Positions 47,404 to 56,582 are shown, numbered from the stretch's first letter. The stretch is 64,000 nt of DNA from an uncultured Bryobacterales bacterium (GCA_951813605.1 OX638379.1:3528062-3592061); one strand, 5' to 3'. Made by a program: numbers and translations. Notes: a model not told the origin generated them from the letters alone.

Positions 47404-48912
47404 ATGGCTAAGGAATTCTCTAGAAGGGACGCGATTCGCTGGGCAAGCGGCGCCGCGATGGCGACCACGTTTCTGCCGTTCAGCGGCAAGTTCGCGGCTT
47501 GGGCCCACCCCGCGGAGAAGCCGCTGGCGACCCGCCTGCTGGGACGGACGGGCCGCGAGGTAACCACCTTCGGACTGGCAGGAGGCAACAAGATCCAGTG
47601 GGACCTGCCAGGCGACGAGGCCGTCCAGATCGTAGTCAAGGCCGTGCGCGCGGGGATGACCTACATCGAGACGGCAAACAACTACTTCCTGAGCCAGGAG
47701 AAGATGGGCAAGGCCTTCGAGATCCTGAATCTCAAGCCGGGCCTGCCGGGCTACGACCACAGCCTTCGCGGTCGGCTGTTCATCGCGACCAAGACAGCCT
47801 TGCGGCACGCGATCGTGCGGGACGGGTCGGAGCCCATGGGGCGCTCGTCGGGAGGCGGCATGCTGGTCCTTGCGGACATCGAGCGGTCCCTCACGCAATT
47901 CTTCGGCGACGGGAAGGGCCATATCCCGGAAGGGGCGTACCTAGACCTGATGCAGGTACATCACATCGGCAGCAAGGAGGAAGTGGACGCCGCCTACGAG
48001 GGCCTCGACAACCCGGGCGACAAGTCCCTGCCGCGCGTCGGGGCGATCGCGTGCCTGCTCGACTACCGAGACGGCACGAACTTGACCGGCCTCAACCCCG
48101 AGCACCGCAAGTGGATCCGGCATATCGGCATCACAGGCCACGAGAACCCGGCAGTTCATATGTACGCCATCCAGCGCGACACGCGGAACATACTCGACAC
48201 GCTGCTGGTCGCCGTCAACCCGAACGACCCCAACTACTTCTGCCACCAGACCAATTCCATCCCCGTGGCGCACGCCAAGGGCATGGGGGTCATCGGCATG
48301 AAGGTCTTCGCGGACGGCGTGATGTACGGCCTCAAGCAAGAGTACGCGCACCGCCCCGGGCAGAGCGTCCCGACGGTCGGCCAGCCCGACAAGCTGCCCT
48401 ACGAGGACTTCGTCCGCTACTCGCTGAACCCTCCCGGCATGGCGACGATCATCACGGGCATCGGCCTGATCGACAAGGACAACGACCCGCGGCACGACCA
48501 ACTGGTGGCGAACCTAGCAGCCGCCCAGACGGCCAAGCCCCTGTCACCCCGCGAGAAAGGCGATATCGAGCAGACGGTCGCGGATCTGCACGGCACGCGC
48601 ACGAACTTCTTCCAGCGACCCTCGGCGGGCTTCCAGCCGGCGCAGGAATTCTCCGCGAAGCGCACGGCTGCGAGCACCGTGCGCCTCGAGTGGCATTCCG
48701 CTTACGCGGCGGGCGACCCGATTACCCGCTACGAGGTGTACCGCCGCCACGAGCGGGTCGGCATCATTCCTTTCCGTCCGCAGACCTCCAGAACGCCCTT
48801 CTCGTTCGAAGACAAGAGCGCGCCGGACGGACACATGGGCGGCCTGTATTACAAGGTGCGGACGGTGGACGAAGCGGGACGGCACGTCGACACGGTGACC
48901 GTCAAGGCCTGA
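47404..48912 (+). CDS. Tat-exported aldo/keto reductase with FN3-like tail
   Basis: 502 aa. AGGAGGAGA just upstream fixes the start. Twin-arginine signal (MAKEFSRRDAIRWASGAAMA) followed by an aldo/keto reductase barrel (TRLLGRTGREVTTFGLAGGN, ETANNY, FIATKT, YLDLMQVHHI, IRHIGITGHENPA, GMGVIGMKVFADG). The catalytic tetrad has Tyr, Lys and His, but the usual Asp is Glu89 (YIETANNY). Residues about 415-502 form a fibronectin-III-like domain (STVRLEWHSAYAAGDPITRY, YYKVRTVDEAGRHVDTV). Export and the fused tail suggest action in the periplasm on a bound or polymeric substrate. The cofactor is uncertain. Confidence 0.85.
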   Translation: MAKEFSRRDAIRWASGAAMATTFLPFSGKFAAWAHPAEKPLATRLLGRTGREVTTFGLAGGNKIQWDLPGDEAVQIVVKAVRAGMTYIETANNYFLSQEKMGKAFEILNLKPGLPGYDHSLRGRLFIATKTALRHAIVRDGSEPMGRSSGGGMLVLADIERSLTQFFGDGKGHIPEGAYLDLMQVHHIGSKEEVDAAYEGLDNPGDKSLPRVGAIACLLDYRDGTNLTGLNPEHRKWIRHIGITGHENPAVHMYAIQRDTRNILDTLLVAVNPNDPNYFCHQTNSIPVAHAKGMGVIGMKVFADGVMYGLKQEYAHRPGQSVPTVGQPDKLPYEDFVRYSLNPPGMATIITGIGLIDKDNDPRHDQLVANLAAAQTAKPLSPREKGDIEQTVADLHGTRTNFFQRPSAGFQPAQEFSAKRTAASTVRLEWHSAYAAGDPITRYEVYRRHERVGIIPFRPQTSRTPFSFEDKSAPDGHMGGLYYKVRTVDEAGRHVDTVTVKA

Positions 48913-48930
48913 CGCGTCGGGCGCGGCAAG

Positions 48931-50796
48931 CTATTCCGCCAGCGACTGAGCGCGGCCCACGATCGCGTCGATGGTCTGCACAGCCATCGGATGGTAGCCG
49001 GGTCGCGCCGCGGCGTAGATCTCCGCCGCCCGCTCCCGGCCCTGGGCTGTCTTGACCAGTTCCTCGTACAGCGGCTTGAGGAACTTCCGTCGCCCGACGG
49101 AGGTCAGGAAATCCCGCAATGCACCGTTCGCGGCACCGTAGCCGTTGCGCACCGCCAGCAGCAGCCAGTCGCACAGGATCTCGGCGTTCCCAGTAGCCGT
49201 AAGGCCGAAGGCCGCGTCGAGCTCGGCGATCCTCTCGGGCGCGAGCCCCTCGGGCATGGACCGCAAGAAGCGCAACCAATGCTGCGTCGTCCAGTCGCCG
49301 GTCTCCAATTGCGCGGCACGAACTTCTCCCCCGCCCCACCTCCGGGCGCTGGCTTCCGCCACTGCGAGAGCGGCCGAGACGGGCTCGTGGCGGTTCTCCG
49401 GCAAGCCGGGCAATTCCAGCCAGTCGCGAACCGGAATCGCTTCCCGGACCGACGGGCGCCCGGCCAGCAGCTCGGCCTCCAGGTAGGCCGCGAACTGCGC
49501 CGTCGTCACGCTGCGGAACGCGAATTCTTCGAAATAATCGCGCAGGAACGGATCGAATGCCTCGCGCCCTACCGCCTTCTCCAGCGTCCGCAGGAACATC
49601 GCGCCCTTGATATACGGCACACCGGTGAAGCCTTCATCAGGATCCCTGTCGGCTAGATCGACGTGCAGCACCTGGTCGCGCCGGTCCATGGCGGCCATCT
49701 CGTTCTTCAGGCCCTCGACTTCGAGCGCCGACTCCATGGCGGCCCGCTCGGCACCGTAGACGGCCTCTTGGATGCGCTCCTCGATATAGACGGTGAAACC
49801 CTCGTTGAGCCAGAAATCCCGCCAAGTCGCGTTTGTTGCCAAGTTGCCGGACCAAGAATGCGCGAGCTCGTGGGCGACGAGGCTGACTAGGCTCTTGTCG
49901 CCGGCGACGACCGTGGGAGAAGCGAACGTCAGGCGGGGGTTCTCCATGCCGCCGAACGGAAACGCCGGCGGGAGCACCAAGATGTCGTAGCGGCCCCAGC
50001 GGTACGGCCCGTAGAGCGATTCGACCGTGCGCATCATCGCTTCCGTGTCCTCGAATTCGCGGGCCGCCGCGTCCACGACACTGGGTTCGGCATACACCCC
50101 GGTGCGTTCGCCGGTCGGGCGAAATGCCAAGTCGCCGACGGCCAGCGCGATGAGGTAGGAAGGGATCGCGAGGGGCATGCGGAACCGGTACTCCCCGCCC
50201 CGCTCCGTCCCCGAGAGCATCTCGGCGCTCATCACAGCCAGCAGTTCCGGCGGCGTGCGCACCCGCGCCGAGTAGGTCACTCGCGCGCCTGGAGTATCCT
50301 GCAAGGGAATCCAGCTCCGCGCGTGGATCGCCTGCGACTGCGTGTACAAGAACGGATGGCGGAGGCCCGCCGTCTGGGCCGGCTCCAGCCATTGCAGCCC
50401 GCTGGCCCGCTCGCCGGTGGAGTACTTGACGCGCACCTTGGACCCCCGCCCTCGCTCGATTCGAAGGGGGGCCCCCAGAATCGGATCGGCGTGCCCGAGT
50501 TCGAACGGCACCTCCCGGAAACCTGCCTGGCCGTCGGAAGCCTCGACGCGCTCGATCGACAGGTCCCGCGTGTCAAGCACCAGATCCCCTTCCGCCCCTG
50601 CCACGTCCAGCGTGCAGATTCCCCGCAGCCGCCGAGCTTCGAAATCGACATCGAGATCAAGGTCCACGTGCGTCATCCGCACGGCGGCGGCGTTCGCGTG
50701 AGAGTGCAGGTCCTTGGCAGGGTCGCCGGGCCGCGATGCGCAAGAGATGAGCAACAGAATCAAGGGCGGGCACGCCGCTCGCATCAGAGCCCCCAT
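48931..50796 (-). CDS. M1-family aminopeptidase lipoprotein
   Basis: 617-621 aa zinc aminopeptidase of the leukotriene-A4-hydrolase-like group. The exopeptidase motif GGMEN (FPFGGMENPRLTF) and zinc motif HELAHSWSGN followed by the ligand Glu in FWLNEGFTVYIEE are intact. The N-terminus carries a lipoprotein signal (MRAACPPLILLLISC), so it is anchored at the envelope and would trim imported peptides. M5 (50784) is an equally good start. It follows the PSD1 cytochrome gene by 12 bases on the same strand, so both may be on one mRNA. Confidence 0.92.
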   Translation of the reverse strand: MGALMRAACPPLILLLISCASRPGDPAKDLHSHANAAAVRMTHVDLDLDVDFEARRLRGICTLDVAGAEGDLVLDTRDLSIERVEASDGQAGFREVPFELGHADPILGAPLRIERGRGSKVRVKYSTGERASGLQWLEPAQTAGLRHPFLYTQSQAIHARSWIPLQDTPGARVTYSARVRTPPELLAVMSAEMLSGTERGGEYRFRMPLAIPSYLIALAVGDLAFRPTGERTGVYAEPSVVDAAAREFEDTEAMMRTVESLYGPYRWGRYDILVLPPAFPFGGMENPRLTFASPTVVAGDKSLVSLVAHELAHSWSGNLATNATWRDFWLNEGFTVYIEERIQEAVYGAERAAMESALEVEGLKNEMAAMDRRDQVLHVDLADRDPDEGFTGVPYIKGAMFLRTLEKAVGREAFDPFLRDYFEEFAFRSVTTAQFAAYLEAELLAGRPSVREAIPVRDWLELPGLPENRHEPVSAALAVAEASARRWGGGEVRAAQLETGDWTTQHWLRFLRSMPEGLAPERIAELDAAFGLTATGNAEILCDWLLLAVRNGYGAANGALRDFLTSVGRRKFLKPLYEELVKTAQGRERAAEIYAAARPGYHPMAVQTIDAIVGRAQSLAE

Positions 50797-50808
50797 CGTA
50801 GCGACCGC

Positions 50809-53334
50809 CTATTCGCGGGTGATGAACTCGTCCAAGCTGAGCACGGCGCGGCTAAGCTCCCGCCACGCGGCGAGCTCGGCATCCCCGCCCCGGGCTCCGT
50901 AGCGCTCCATCTGGGCGGCGTGGAAGCGCTTCGCCATATCGGTCTCCGCCTTGGACGGTCCGCGGGTCAGGCACCATCGCGCGAGGCGCCCGAAACGCCC
51001 GTCGAAGGTCTCTTCCCCGTTCTGGAGGACGCGATATGCGAGCGCGTTCGCCGCTTCGAGGAAGGCCGGGTCGTTCAGCAGATTCAGCGCTTGCAGCGGG
51101 GTGTTGGACCGCTCCCGCCGGGAAACGCTCGTCAGGGTATCGGGAGCGTCGAAATTAACAAGCATCGGGTAGGGGGAGGTCCGTCGCAGGAAAACGTACA
51201 GTCCGCGACGGTAGCGGTCCGGGCCGGTGTCCTCGTCCCAGTCCTTCTTGGCGTAGCTCAGTTCCGACACGCCCCCGGGCTGCGGCGGGAACACGCTCTT
51301 GCCGCCGATCGCGGGATTCAGCAGGCCGCTTGCGGCCAGCGCATTGTCGCGGATCAACTCGGCGGGCAGTCGCAAGCGGTTCTGCCTGGCAAGCCAGGAG
51401 TTGCCGGGATCGCGCGAACTCGCATCCTGCCGGGCCAGGGACGCCTGCCTGTAGGTGGCCGAAGTCACGATCAGGCGGACCAAGGCCTTGCGGCTCCAAC
51501 CCAGCCGGACGAATTCGCTGGCGAGCCAGTCGAGCAGCTCGGGATGGGACGGCGGATCGCCTTGGGTCCCGAAGTTCTCGGCGGTTTCGACCAGGCCCTT
51601 GCCGAAGAGCTCCTGCCAAACGCGGTTCACTTCCACTCGCGCCGTGAGGGGATTTTCTTCCGAAGCGATCCACTCGGCCAGTGACAGGCGCGCGGGCTTG
51701 GCGGCGGACGGCATCGGCGGTAGCACGGCCGGCACCCCGGGAGCCACTTCGCTGCCCAGCGCTCGGTAGTCTCCGCGGAGGGCCAGGCGGGCCGGGACCG
51801 GCTCGCGACGGTCAACCATCGTGTAGGCCTGCGAGACCGGGGCCAGACTGTGGGCGAGCGCTTCCACCTCGGCGCGAGCCTTCTTGAGACGCTCGGAACG
51901 AGCCTCGTCCTTGGCGATGTCCGGCCCGCTGCGAAGGATGAACCAGTGGGCGATCTTCGAGCGCTCCAGTTCCGTGAGGTGTTCTCGCGGAGCGCGCAGC
52001 AGCCAGTCCGCCCGGTCGTTCGCCGCGCGCCATTCGGTCACGGAATGATCCCAGTCGGTGCGAACTCCGGGATCGTCCATCGCCGCGAGCATTCGCTCGT
52101 GCCACTCCGCCTGCAGAGCGGGTATGCCGTACTCATCGCGGACCCTCGCCAGCCCTTCCCGGTAAGCGGGCGCGGTGCGCAGGTAGGGGCCGAGTTCCCC
52201 GGGCAGCGGCGCCTCCAGGTCCCTCTCGACCGCGTTATGGAAAAACGCGAACATCGCGTAGAACTCCCTTTGGGAGAGCGGGTCGTACTTATGGTCGTGG
52301 CACTGTGCACAGCCGACGGTCAGGCCCAGCCACGTGTTCGCGACGGTGTTGAGCCGGTCGATGGTCTCCTCAAAGCGCTTCTGGGCGTTCTTGGTCCCTG
52401 CCTCGCGGTTCTTGATGCCGTTGCGCAGGAAACCGGTGGCAACGCGCTGATCGACAGTGGCGCCATGCATTAGGTCGCCTGCTATCTGCTCGATCGTGAA
52501 GCGGTCGAACGGCATGTCGTCATTCACAGCGTCGATGACCCAATGCCGCCAGCGCCACGCGTGGGGTCGCAGGGGGTCGCGCTCGTAGCCCTCGCTGTCC
52601 GCGTAGCGGGCCAGATCCAGCCACGGAAGAGCCCAGCGCTCCCCGAAATGAGGGGACTTGAGGAGATCGTCCACGACCGCCTCGTACCTCTGCTCGGCAA
52701 GGCTTGACAATGAGCTTCCTAGCTCATCGGTGGCGGGCGGCAGGCCTACGAGATCGAAGTGGACTCGCCGGAGCAGCGTGTGCGGCGCAGCCTCTGGAGA
52801 GGGACGCAATCCCTCGCTTTCCAGCTTCGCGAGCACGAATCGGTCGATTGGATTGCGCACCCATGCGGTCTGCCGAACCGGTGGGGCTTCCGGGCGCCGA
52901 ACAGGCTGCAAGGCCCAATGGTTCCGGGCGGCGGCTTCGCGAGCCGAGGCTCGTGCTTCGGGTCCGGCGTGATCGTCGGGCCAAGCGGCCCCGCCCGCGA
53001 TCCATTCCCGCAAGAGAGAAGCTTGCAGCGGGCTCAGTGCCTCGCCGCCCGGTGGCATGCGAAAGCCTTCCGTGGTGCTCGTTACCCGCTCGATCAGCCT
53101 GCTGGCCGCCGGGTCCCCGGGGATAATGACCGCGCCGGTCGCGCTTCCTCTCAGGGCCGCCTCCCGGCTGTCGAGCCGAAGCTCGGCCATCTGCTGCTGC
53201 GCGCCGTGACAGAGGTAGCAGCGCTGATGCAGGATCGGCTCGATGTCGCGAGCGAAATCGACAGCCGCTGCGACGGGAACCGAGCACAGCAGAGCCGGTA
53301 ACGACAAGAAGGCGAGGAGTCGGGGCCCAGTCAC
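50809..53334 (-). CDS. PSD1/DUF1549-DUF1553 cytochrome c protein
   Basis: About 841 aa. The signal peptide (LLAFLSLPALLCSVPVAAA) is followed by a heme site RCYLCHGA. DUF1549 (NPIDRFVLAKLESEGLRPSP, RVHFDLVGLPPATDELG, WLDLARYADSEGYERD) and DUF1553 (EWIASEENPLTARVEVNRVW, FGKGLVETAENFGTQGDPPS, SATYRQAS, RLPAELIRDNALAASGLLN) follow. CAQCHDHKYDPLSQREFYAM supplies a second CxxCH. The family is a planctomycete-type secreted cytochrome of unknown function. I place the start at the GTG at 53334, because a perfect TATAAT covers the ATG at 53343 and lies 7 nt from this GTG. The usual DUF1501 partner is absent beside it. Confidence 0.9.
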   Translation of the reverse strand: MTGPRLLAFLSLPALLCSVPVAAAVDFARDIEPILHQRCYLCHGAQQQMAELRLDSREAALRGSATGAVIIPGDPAASRLIERVTSTTEGFRMPPGGEALSPLQASLLREWIAGGAAWPDDHAGPEARASAREAAARNHWALQPVRRPEAPPVRQTAWVRNPIDRFVLAKLESEGLRPSPEAAPHTLLRRVHFDLVGLPPATDELGSSLSSLAEQRYEAVVDDLLKSPHFGERWALPWLDLARYADSEGYERDPLRPHAWRWRHWVIDAVNDDMPFDRFTIEQIAGDLMHGATVDQRVATGFLRNGIKNREAGTKNAQKRFEETIDRLNTVANTWLGLTVGCAQCHDHKYDPLSQREFYAMFAFFHNAVERDLEAPLPGELGPYLRTAPAYREGLARVRDEYGIPALQAEWHERMLAAMDDPGVRTDWDHSVTEWRAANDRADWLLRAPREHLTELERSKIAHWFILRSGPDIAKDEARSERLKKARAEVEALAHSLAPVSQAYTMVDRREPVPARLALRGDYRALGSEVAPGVPAVLPPMPSAAKPARLSLAEWIASEENPLTARVEVNRVWQELFGKGLVETAENFGTQGDPPSHPELLDWLASEFVRLGWSRKALVRLIVTSATYRQASLARQDASSRDPGNSWLARQNRLRLPAELIRDNALAASGLLNPAIGGKSVFPPQPGGVSELSYAKKDWDEDTGPDRYRRGLYVFLRRTSPYPMLVNFDAPDTLTSVSRRERSNTPLQALNLLNDPAFLEAANALAYRVLQNGEETFDGRFGRLARWCLTRGPSKAETDMAKRFHAAQMERYGARGGDAELAAWRELSRAVLSLDEFITRE

Positions 53335-53347
53335 GCCCCACATTATA
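53335..53347 (-). promoter_or_regulatory. consensus -10 box 7 nt before PSD1 GTG
   Basis: On the minus strand TATAAT (53347-53342) is followed by GTGGGGC and an in-frame GTG at 53334. The box overlaps the upstream ATG, arguing for the GTG as a leaderless start. Confidence 0.5.
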
Positions 53348-53382
53348 TTGCGGGCGGGCCAAGCCGGGTCCGGCGAAAGGCG

Positions 53383-53799
53383 TCAGTCCAGAACGGCGAA
53401 CGTGGTGAGGACCTCGGCGACCTGCTTTGCCCCGCAGTGGACCTCGGCGCGAGCGACCACGAGCTTGCGCCCGGCTCGAATGATGTGCGAACGGGCCTCG
53501 AGAACGCCTTCGACCACGGGCCTGAGGTAATTGATCTTGAGTTCCGCGGTTGTGCAGCGGTTGCCGACCGTGCGGGCTATGCCAAAGCCAAGGGCGGCAT
53601 CCGCCAGCGTGAGGATAACCCCGCCGTGGACGACACCGGCCCCGTTCTGGTGCTCCGTACCGACAGGCAGGCGCAGCGAGACGCCGTCCTCGTGATAGCC
53701 CCCGAATTCGATGCCGACCAGCCGGTTGAACGGGGAGGTCATGAACGACCGATGGATCGTGGCAAGCGCCTCTTCGGAGGGTGCGGGGGAAGACGTCAC
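53383..53799 (-). CDS. PaaI-like hotdog thioesterase A
   Basis: About 138 aa hotdog-fold acyl-CoA thioesterase of the PaaI/YbdB group. Family motifs: NGAGVVHGGVILTLADAALGFG (catalytic region with H-G-G), TTAELKINYLRPV and VVARAEVHC. The start is placed at the GTG at 53799, because TATGAT lies exactly 7 nt upstream; two ATGs at 53811 and 53808 are alternatives. It lies 58 bases downstream of a close paralogue on the same strand. The substrate is unknown; such enzymes release stalled acyl-CoAs. Confidence 0.85.
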   Translation of the reverse strand: MTSSPAPSEEALATIHRSFMTSPFNRLVGIEFGGYHEDGVSLRLPVGTEHQNGAGVVHGGVILTLADAALGFGIARTVGNRCTTAELKINYLRPVVEGVLEARSHIIRAGRKLVVARAEVHCGAKQVAEVLTTFAVLD

Positions 53800-53812
53800 T
53801 GAAACCATCATA
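53800..53812 (-). promoter_or_regulatory. -10 element 7 nt before hotdog A GTG
   Basis: On the minus strand TATGAT (53812-53807), GGTTTCA, then GTG at 53799. The arrangement equals that of the PSD1 and HAD genes. Confidence 0.45.
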
Positions 53813-53857
53813 TTGACCGTTGGATCTGCGGGCTGCGCAGTAACCGGGGGAATTGCC

Positions 53858-54226
53858 TCAACCTAGAATCACGAACGTAGACAGGACCTCGGCGACATGC
53901 ACATCGCCGCAATGCACCTCGGCCCTCGCAACGACCAGCCGGCTCCCCTTCCTCACGATGCGGGACCTCGCGATCAAAACGCCCCCGGCAACAGGCTTGA
54001 GGTAGTTGATCTTCGTCTCGGCCGTCGTGCAGGGCCTGCCGGTCGCCTTGAAGATGCCGTAGCCGAGAGCAGAGTCCGCCAGGGTGAACGTGACTCCGCC
54101 ATGGACGACACCCGCGGCGTTGAGGTGCTCCTCGCGCACTGCGAGGCGCATCGTCGCGCCATCTTCGTGAAGTGCGACGACTTCGACCCCGACAGACTTG
54201 TGAAAGCGGTTGTTGGCGGGCAGCAA
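53858..54226 (-). CDS. PaaI-like hotdog thioesterase B
   Basis: 122 aa paralogue of thioesterase A (NAAGVVHGGVTFTLADSALGYG, TTAETKINYLKPVAGGVLIA, VVARAEVHCGDVHVAEVLST). The two share most residues around the active site and clearly arose by tandem duplication. Its start is uncertain: the frame opens at a TTG (54226) just after an in-frame TGA, so the N-terminus is about 20 residues shorter than copy A and may be truncated. No ribosome site is seen. Confidence 0.75.
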   Translation of the reverse strand: MLPANNRFHKSVGVEVVALHEDGATMRLAVREEHLNAAGVVHGGVTFTLADSALGYGIFKATGRPCTTAETKINYLKPVAGGVLIARSRIVRKGSRLVVARAEVHCGDVHVAEVLSTFVILG

Positions 54227-54514
54227 ATTTCAGTTTCGCGCACGAACGCCTGTCGGTTCGGGCAGGGCCGCTGCAGCGCGGGCATCCAGCGCGCATCCGA
54301 ATCGACTGCGGCCGACCGGCGAGTCGGGCCGCGCAGAGGCCGGACCCATCCGGAGCGACGGCCAGGCCATGGAGTGTTTCCAGGGTTGGGAGACTTGTCG
54401 GCAGCGGCTTTGCGGACGAGGGTCCAAGAGGTTGCGCCGGCCAGCCTCTCTGCCGGCTGGCCAGCGGATGCGTCACCGAAGAGCCGCGAACCGTACAATC
54501 GAGGTTCCACCCCC

Positions 54515-55357
54515 ATGCGGCCCCACAACTACGTTCTCGTGATCTTCGACAGCTGCCGGTTCGATTCGTTCGTCGCGGCCGCGCCGAAGACGATTTGCAA
54601 ATTGGGCACCGCCGAGCAGCGCTGGTCATACGCCTCTTGGACAGCTCCGTCCCATTACAACCTCCTCATGGGCCTGCTGCCGCACAGCAGCCCTACCCAG
54701 GTTTACGCCTCGGAGTACTACAAGAAGGACTTCTTCAAATTCAACGAGCGGCTCGGTGTCGAGGATGTCGGCTTCAAGTCCCTGGTGCCCCAGCTGTACT
54801 TCCCCACGTTCTTGCAGAAGCGGTTCAACTACCGAACGCACGCGATGGTTTCCCTGCCCGTGCTAAACCCCAGGACGATCCTCAACACGGGCTTCGATAC
54901 ATTCCGCCTGATGCCGAAGCACAACGATATGCGCGCCATGCTTCGCGAGATGCGCTTTCCGGAGGATCGCCCGTCGTTCTACCTCTTGAATGTCGGTGAG
55001 ACGCACTATCCCTATGCGCTGCCCGACGAGCCTCCGGATAAATGGCCGCGCGTAAGCGGCGTGCACGGGGTGTTTCGCCATCTGGACGACCACATCGTCG
55101 GCGGCAAGCTGGTTCCCGGAGTGGAGCAGTTCTTTGACCAAGGCAAGCTCGACCTGTTGCGGGACCGGCAGGTGAAGGCGGTGCAGTACTTGGACCGCGT
55201 TGTCGAAGAACTGTTCGACCTGGTCCCCGAAAACACCTACATCACGATCACGGCCGATCACGGCGAGCTATTCGGGGAGGACGGATTCTTCGGTCACGGC
55301 CCGATCCAGCACGACAAGGTGTTCGAGGTGCCGTTCGTAGAGGGCTTGCTTCGGTAG
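54515..55357 (+). CDS. alkaline-phosphatase-superfamily protein
   Basis: 280 aa. It begins with a metal motif (YVLVIFDSCRFDSFV) and has ITADHGELFGEDGFFGHGPI near the end, as in sulfatases and phosphoesterases. The segment at the catalytic position reads SYASWTAPSHYNLLMGLLPH. There is no CxPSR, so a formylglycine is not possible and Thr or Ser would be the nucleophile. It lacks a signal peptide and the large C-terminal sulfatase region, making it shorter than usual sulfatases (450+ aa). It probably acts in the cytoplasm as a phosphoesterase or transferase. TACAAT at 54494 is a possible -10. Confidence 0.75.
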   Translation: MRPHNYVLVIFDSCRFDSFVAAAPKTICKLGTAEQRWSYASWTAPSHYNLLMGLLPHSSPTQVYASEYYKKDFFKFNERLGVEDVGFKSLVPQLYFPTFLQKRFNYRTHAMVSLPVLNPRTILNTGFDTFRLMPKHNDMRAMLREMRFPEDRPSFYLLNVGETHYPYALPDEPPDKWPRVSGVHGVFRHLDDHIVGGKLVPGVEQFFDQGKLDLLRDRQVKAVQYLDRVVEELFDLVPENTYITITADHGELFGEDGFFGHGPIQHDKVFEVPFVEGLLR

Positions 55358-55385
55358 ACTCCCGTCCGCCTAGCCCGGCAGCCCG

Positions 55386-56582
55386 TCAGAGCGGAAGGAT
55401 TTCCTCGCGGTCGGGATCAAACTTGAGGCGCCGCTTTTGCAGGTAGGCGATGTTCCCGAGGTGCGAGGCCTGCGCCGACCGGTGACCGATCCAGACGTCG
55501 CCGTTCGGTCTCTCGCGGCTCTTCACGCAATCGATGAAGTTGTCCACGTGGTCCTGGGTCATGTTGCCGATGTTCGGCTGGGTCTCGGCGGGCTCGTCCT
55601 CCGCCGGCCGGTACCATTCGTAGCGCTGGCGAGTGATCCACAGGCGGCCTTCCGTGCCGATCACCTCGACTCCGGCTCCCCGCAGGCCGGGGGCCAAGGT
55701 GCCTTCGAAGGTCGCTGTCCATTCGCCGGGGTAGTCCAGCAGGCAGTTGATCGTGTCGGGCGCCGTCCGCCCGTCCTTGTAGTGGTAGATGCCGCCGGAA
55801 GCCACAGCCGCGATCGGATTGTCCTGCCCCATGAACATATGCACCGCGTCGATCCAGTGGGTAAACAGGTCAGTGATCTGCCCGCCCCCGTACTCGAGAT
55901 AGGCACGGAAATTGAAGTACTGCTTCGGATCGTACTCGCGCCATTTCACCGGCCCAAGGAACCGGCCCCAATCGAGGTTGGAGGGCTGGGTCGCGTACTC
56001 CTCGGGATACCCGCGCAAGTGCGCGCCGTTCCCGTGCCACCAGGTCCTTGCCAAGGTGACCTTGCCGATCTTCCTCGAATCGAAGAACTTCTCCTTCGCC
56101 ATCAGATAGTGCTTCGCGGAACGCTGCTGCATTCCCACCTGACACACACGGTTGTTGAGGCGCACGGCCTTGACGATCGCGGGACCCTCGTCGATGTGCA
56201 GCGTCAATGGCTTCTCGCAGTAGATGTCCTTGCCCGCACTGGCGGCATCGATGCACGTTCCGGCATGCCAGTGGTCCGGCGTGGCAATCAGGACCGCATC
56301 AACGTCCTTAGCTTCGAGCAGTCTCTCGTGCTCCTTGTATCCCTTGGCGTTCGGCGCGACCTGCGAGGCCTGGTCGATGCGCGCGCTGAACACGTCGCAA
56401 AGAGCGGTGGCGCTGACGCTCGGGTTTTGCATGAACGAACGAAGGACTCCGCGACCTCGTCCTCCGCAGCCGATCAATCCCATGTTGACCTTCTCGTTGG
56501 CACCGAGGATGCGCGTGTAGGAAGCAGCGGTGAATGCTGCCGCCGAGCCAAAGAATGTACGACGTTTGATCAGGCTGGACAT
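55386..56582 (-). CDS. Gfo/Idh/MocA oxidoreductase
   Basis: 398 aa NAD(P)-dependent sugar-type dehydrogenase. The start at 56582 gives a twin-arginine-type signal (MSSLIKRRTFFGSAAAFTAA). Nucleotide-binding motif NMGLIGCGGRGRGVLRSFMQ; catalytic EKP in KDIYCEKPLTLHIDEGPAIV; further family motifs CQVGMQQRSAKHYLMAKEKF and YGGGQITDLFTHWIDAVHMF. It keeps the EKP lysine that the other Gfo/Idh/MocA protein in this window lacks. It is a single gene facing the aminotransferase. TAATCT lies 7 nt before the ATG. Confidence 0.92.
   Translation of the reverse strand: MSSLIKRRTFFGSAAAFTAASYTRILGANEKVNMGLIGCGGRGRGVLRSFMQNPSVSATALCDVFSARIDQASQVAPNAKGYKEHERLLEAKDVDAVLIATPDHWHAGTCIDAASAGKDIYCEKPLTLHIDEGPAIVKAVRLNNRVCQVGMQQRSAKHYLMAKEKFFDSRKIGKVTLARTWWHGNGAHLRGYPEEYATQPSNLDWGRFLGPVKWREYDPKQYFNFRAYLEYGGGQITDLFTHWIDAVHMFMGQDNPIAAVASGGIYHYKDGRTAPDTINCLLDYPGEWTATFEGTLAPGLRGAGVEVIGTEGRLWITRQRYEWYRPAEDEPAETQPNIGNMTQDHVDNFIDCVKSRERPNGDVWIGHRSAQASHLGNIAYLQKRRLKFDPDREEILPL

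Noticed and set aside
53897..54514. N-terminal extension of the alkaline-phosphatase-fold gene
   Set aside because: The extension is antisense to hotdog gene B and has no homology; the ATG at 54515 starts directly at the metal motif.
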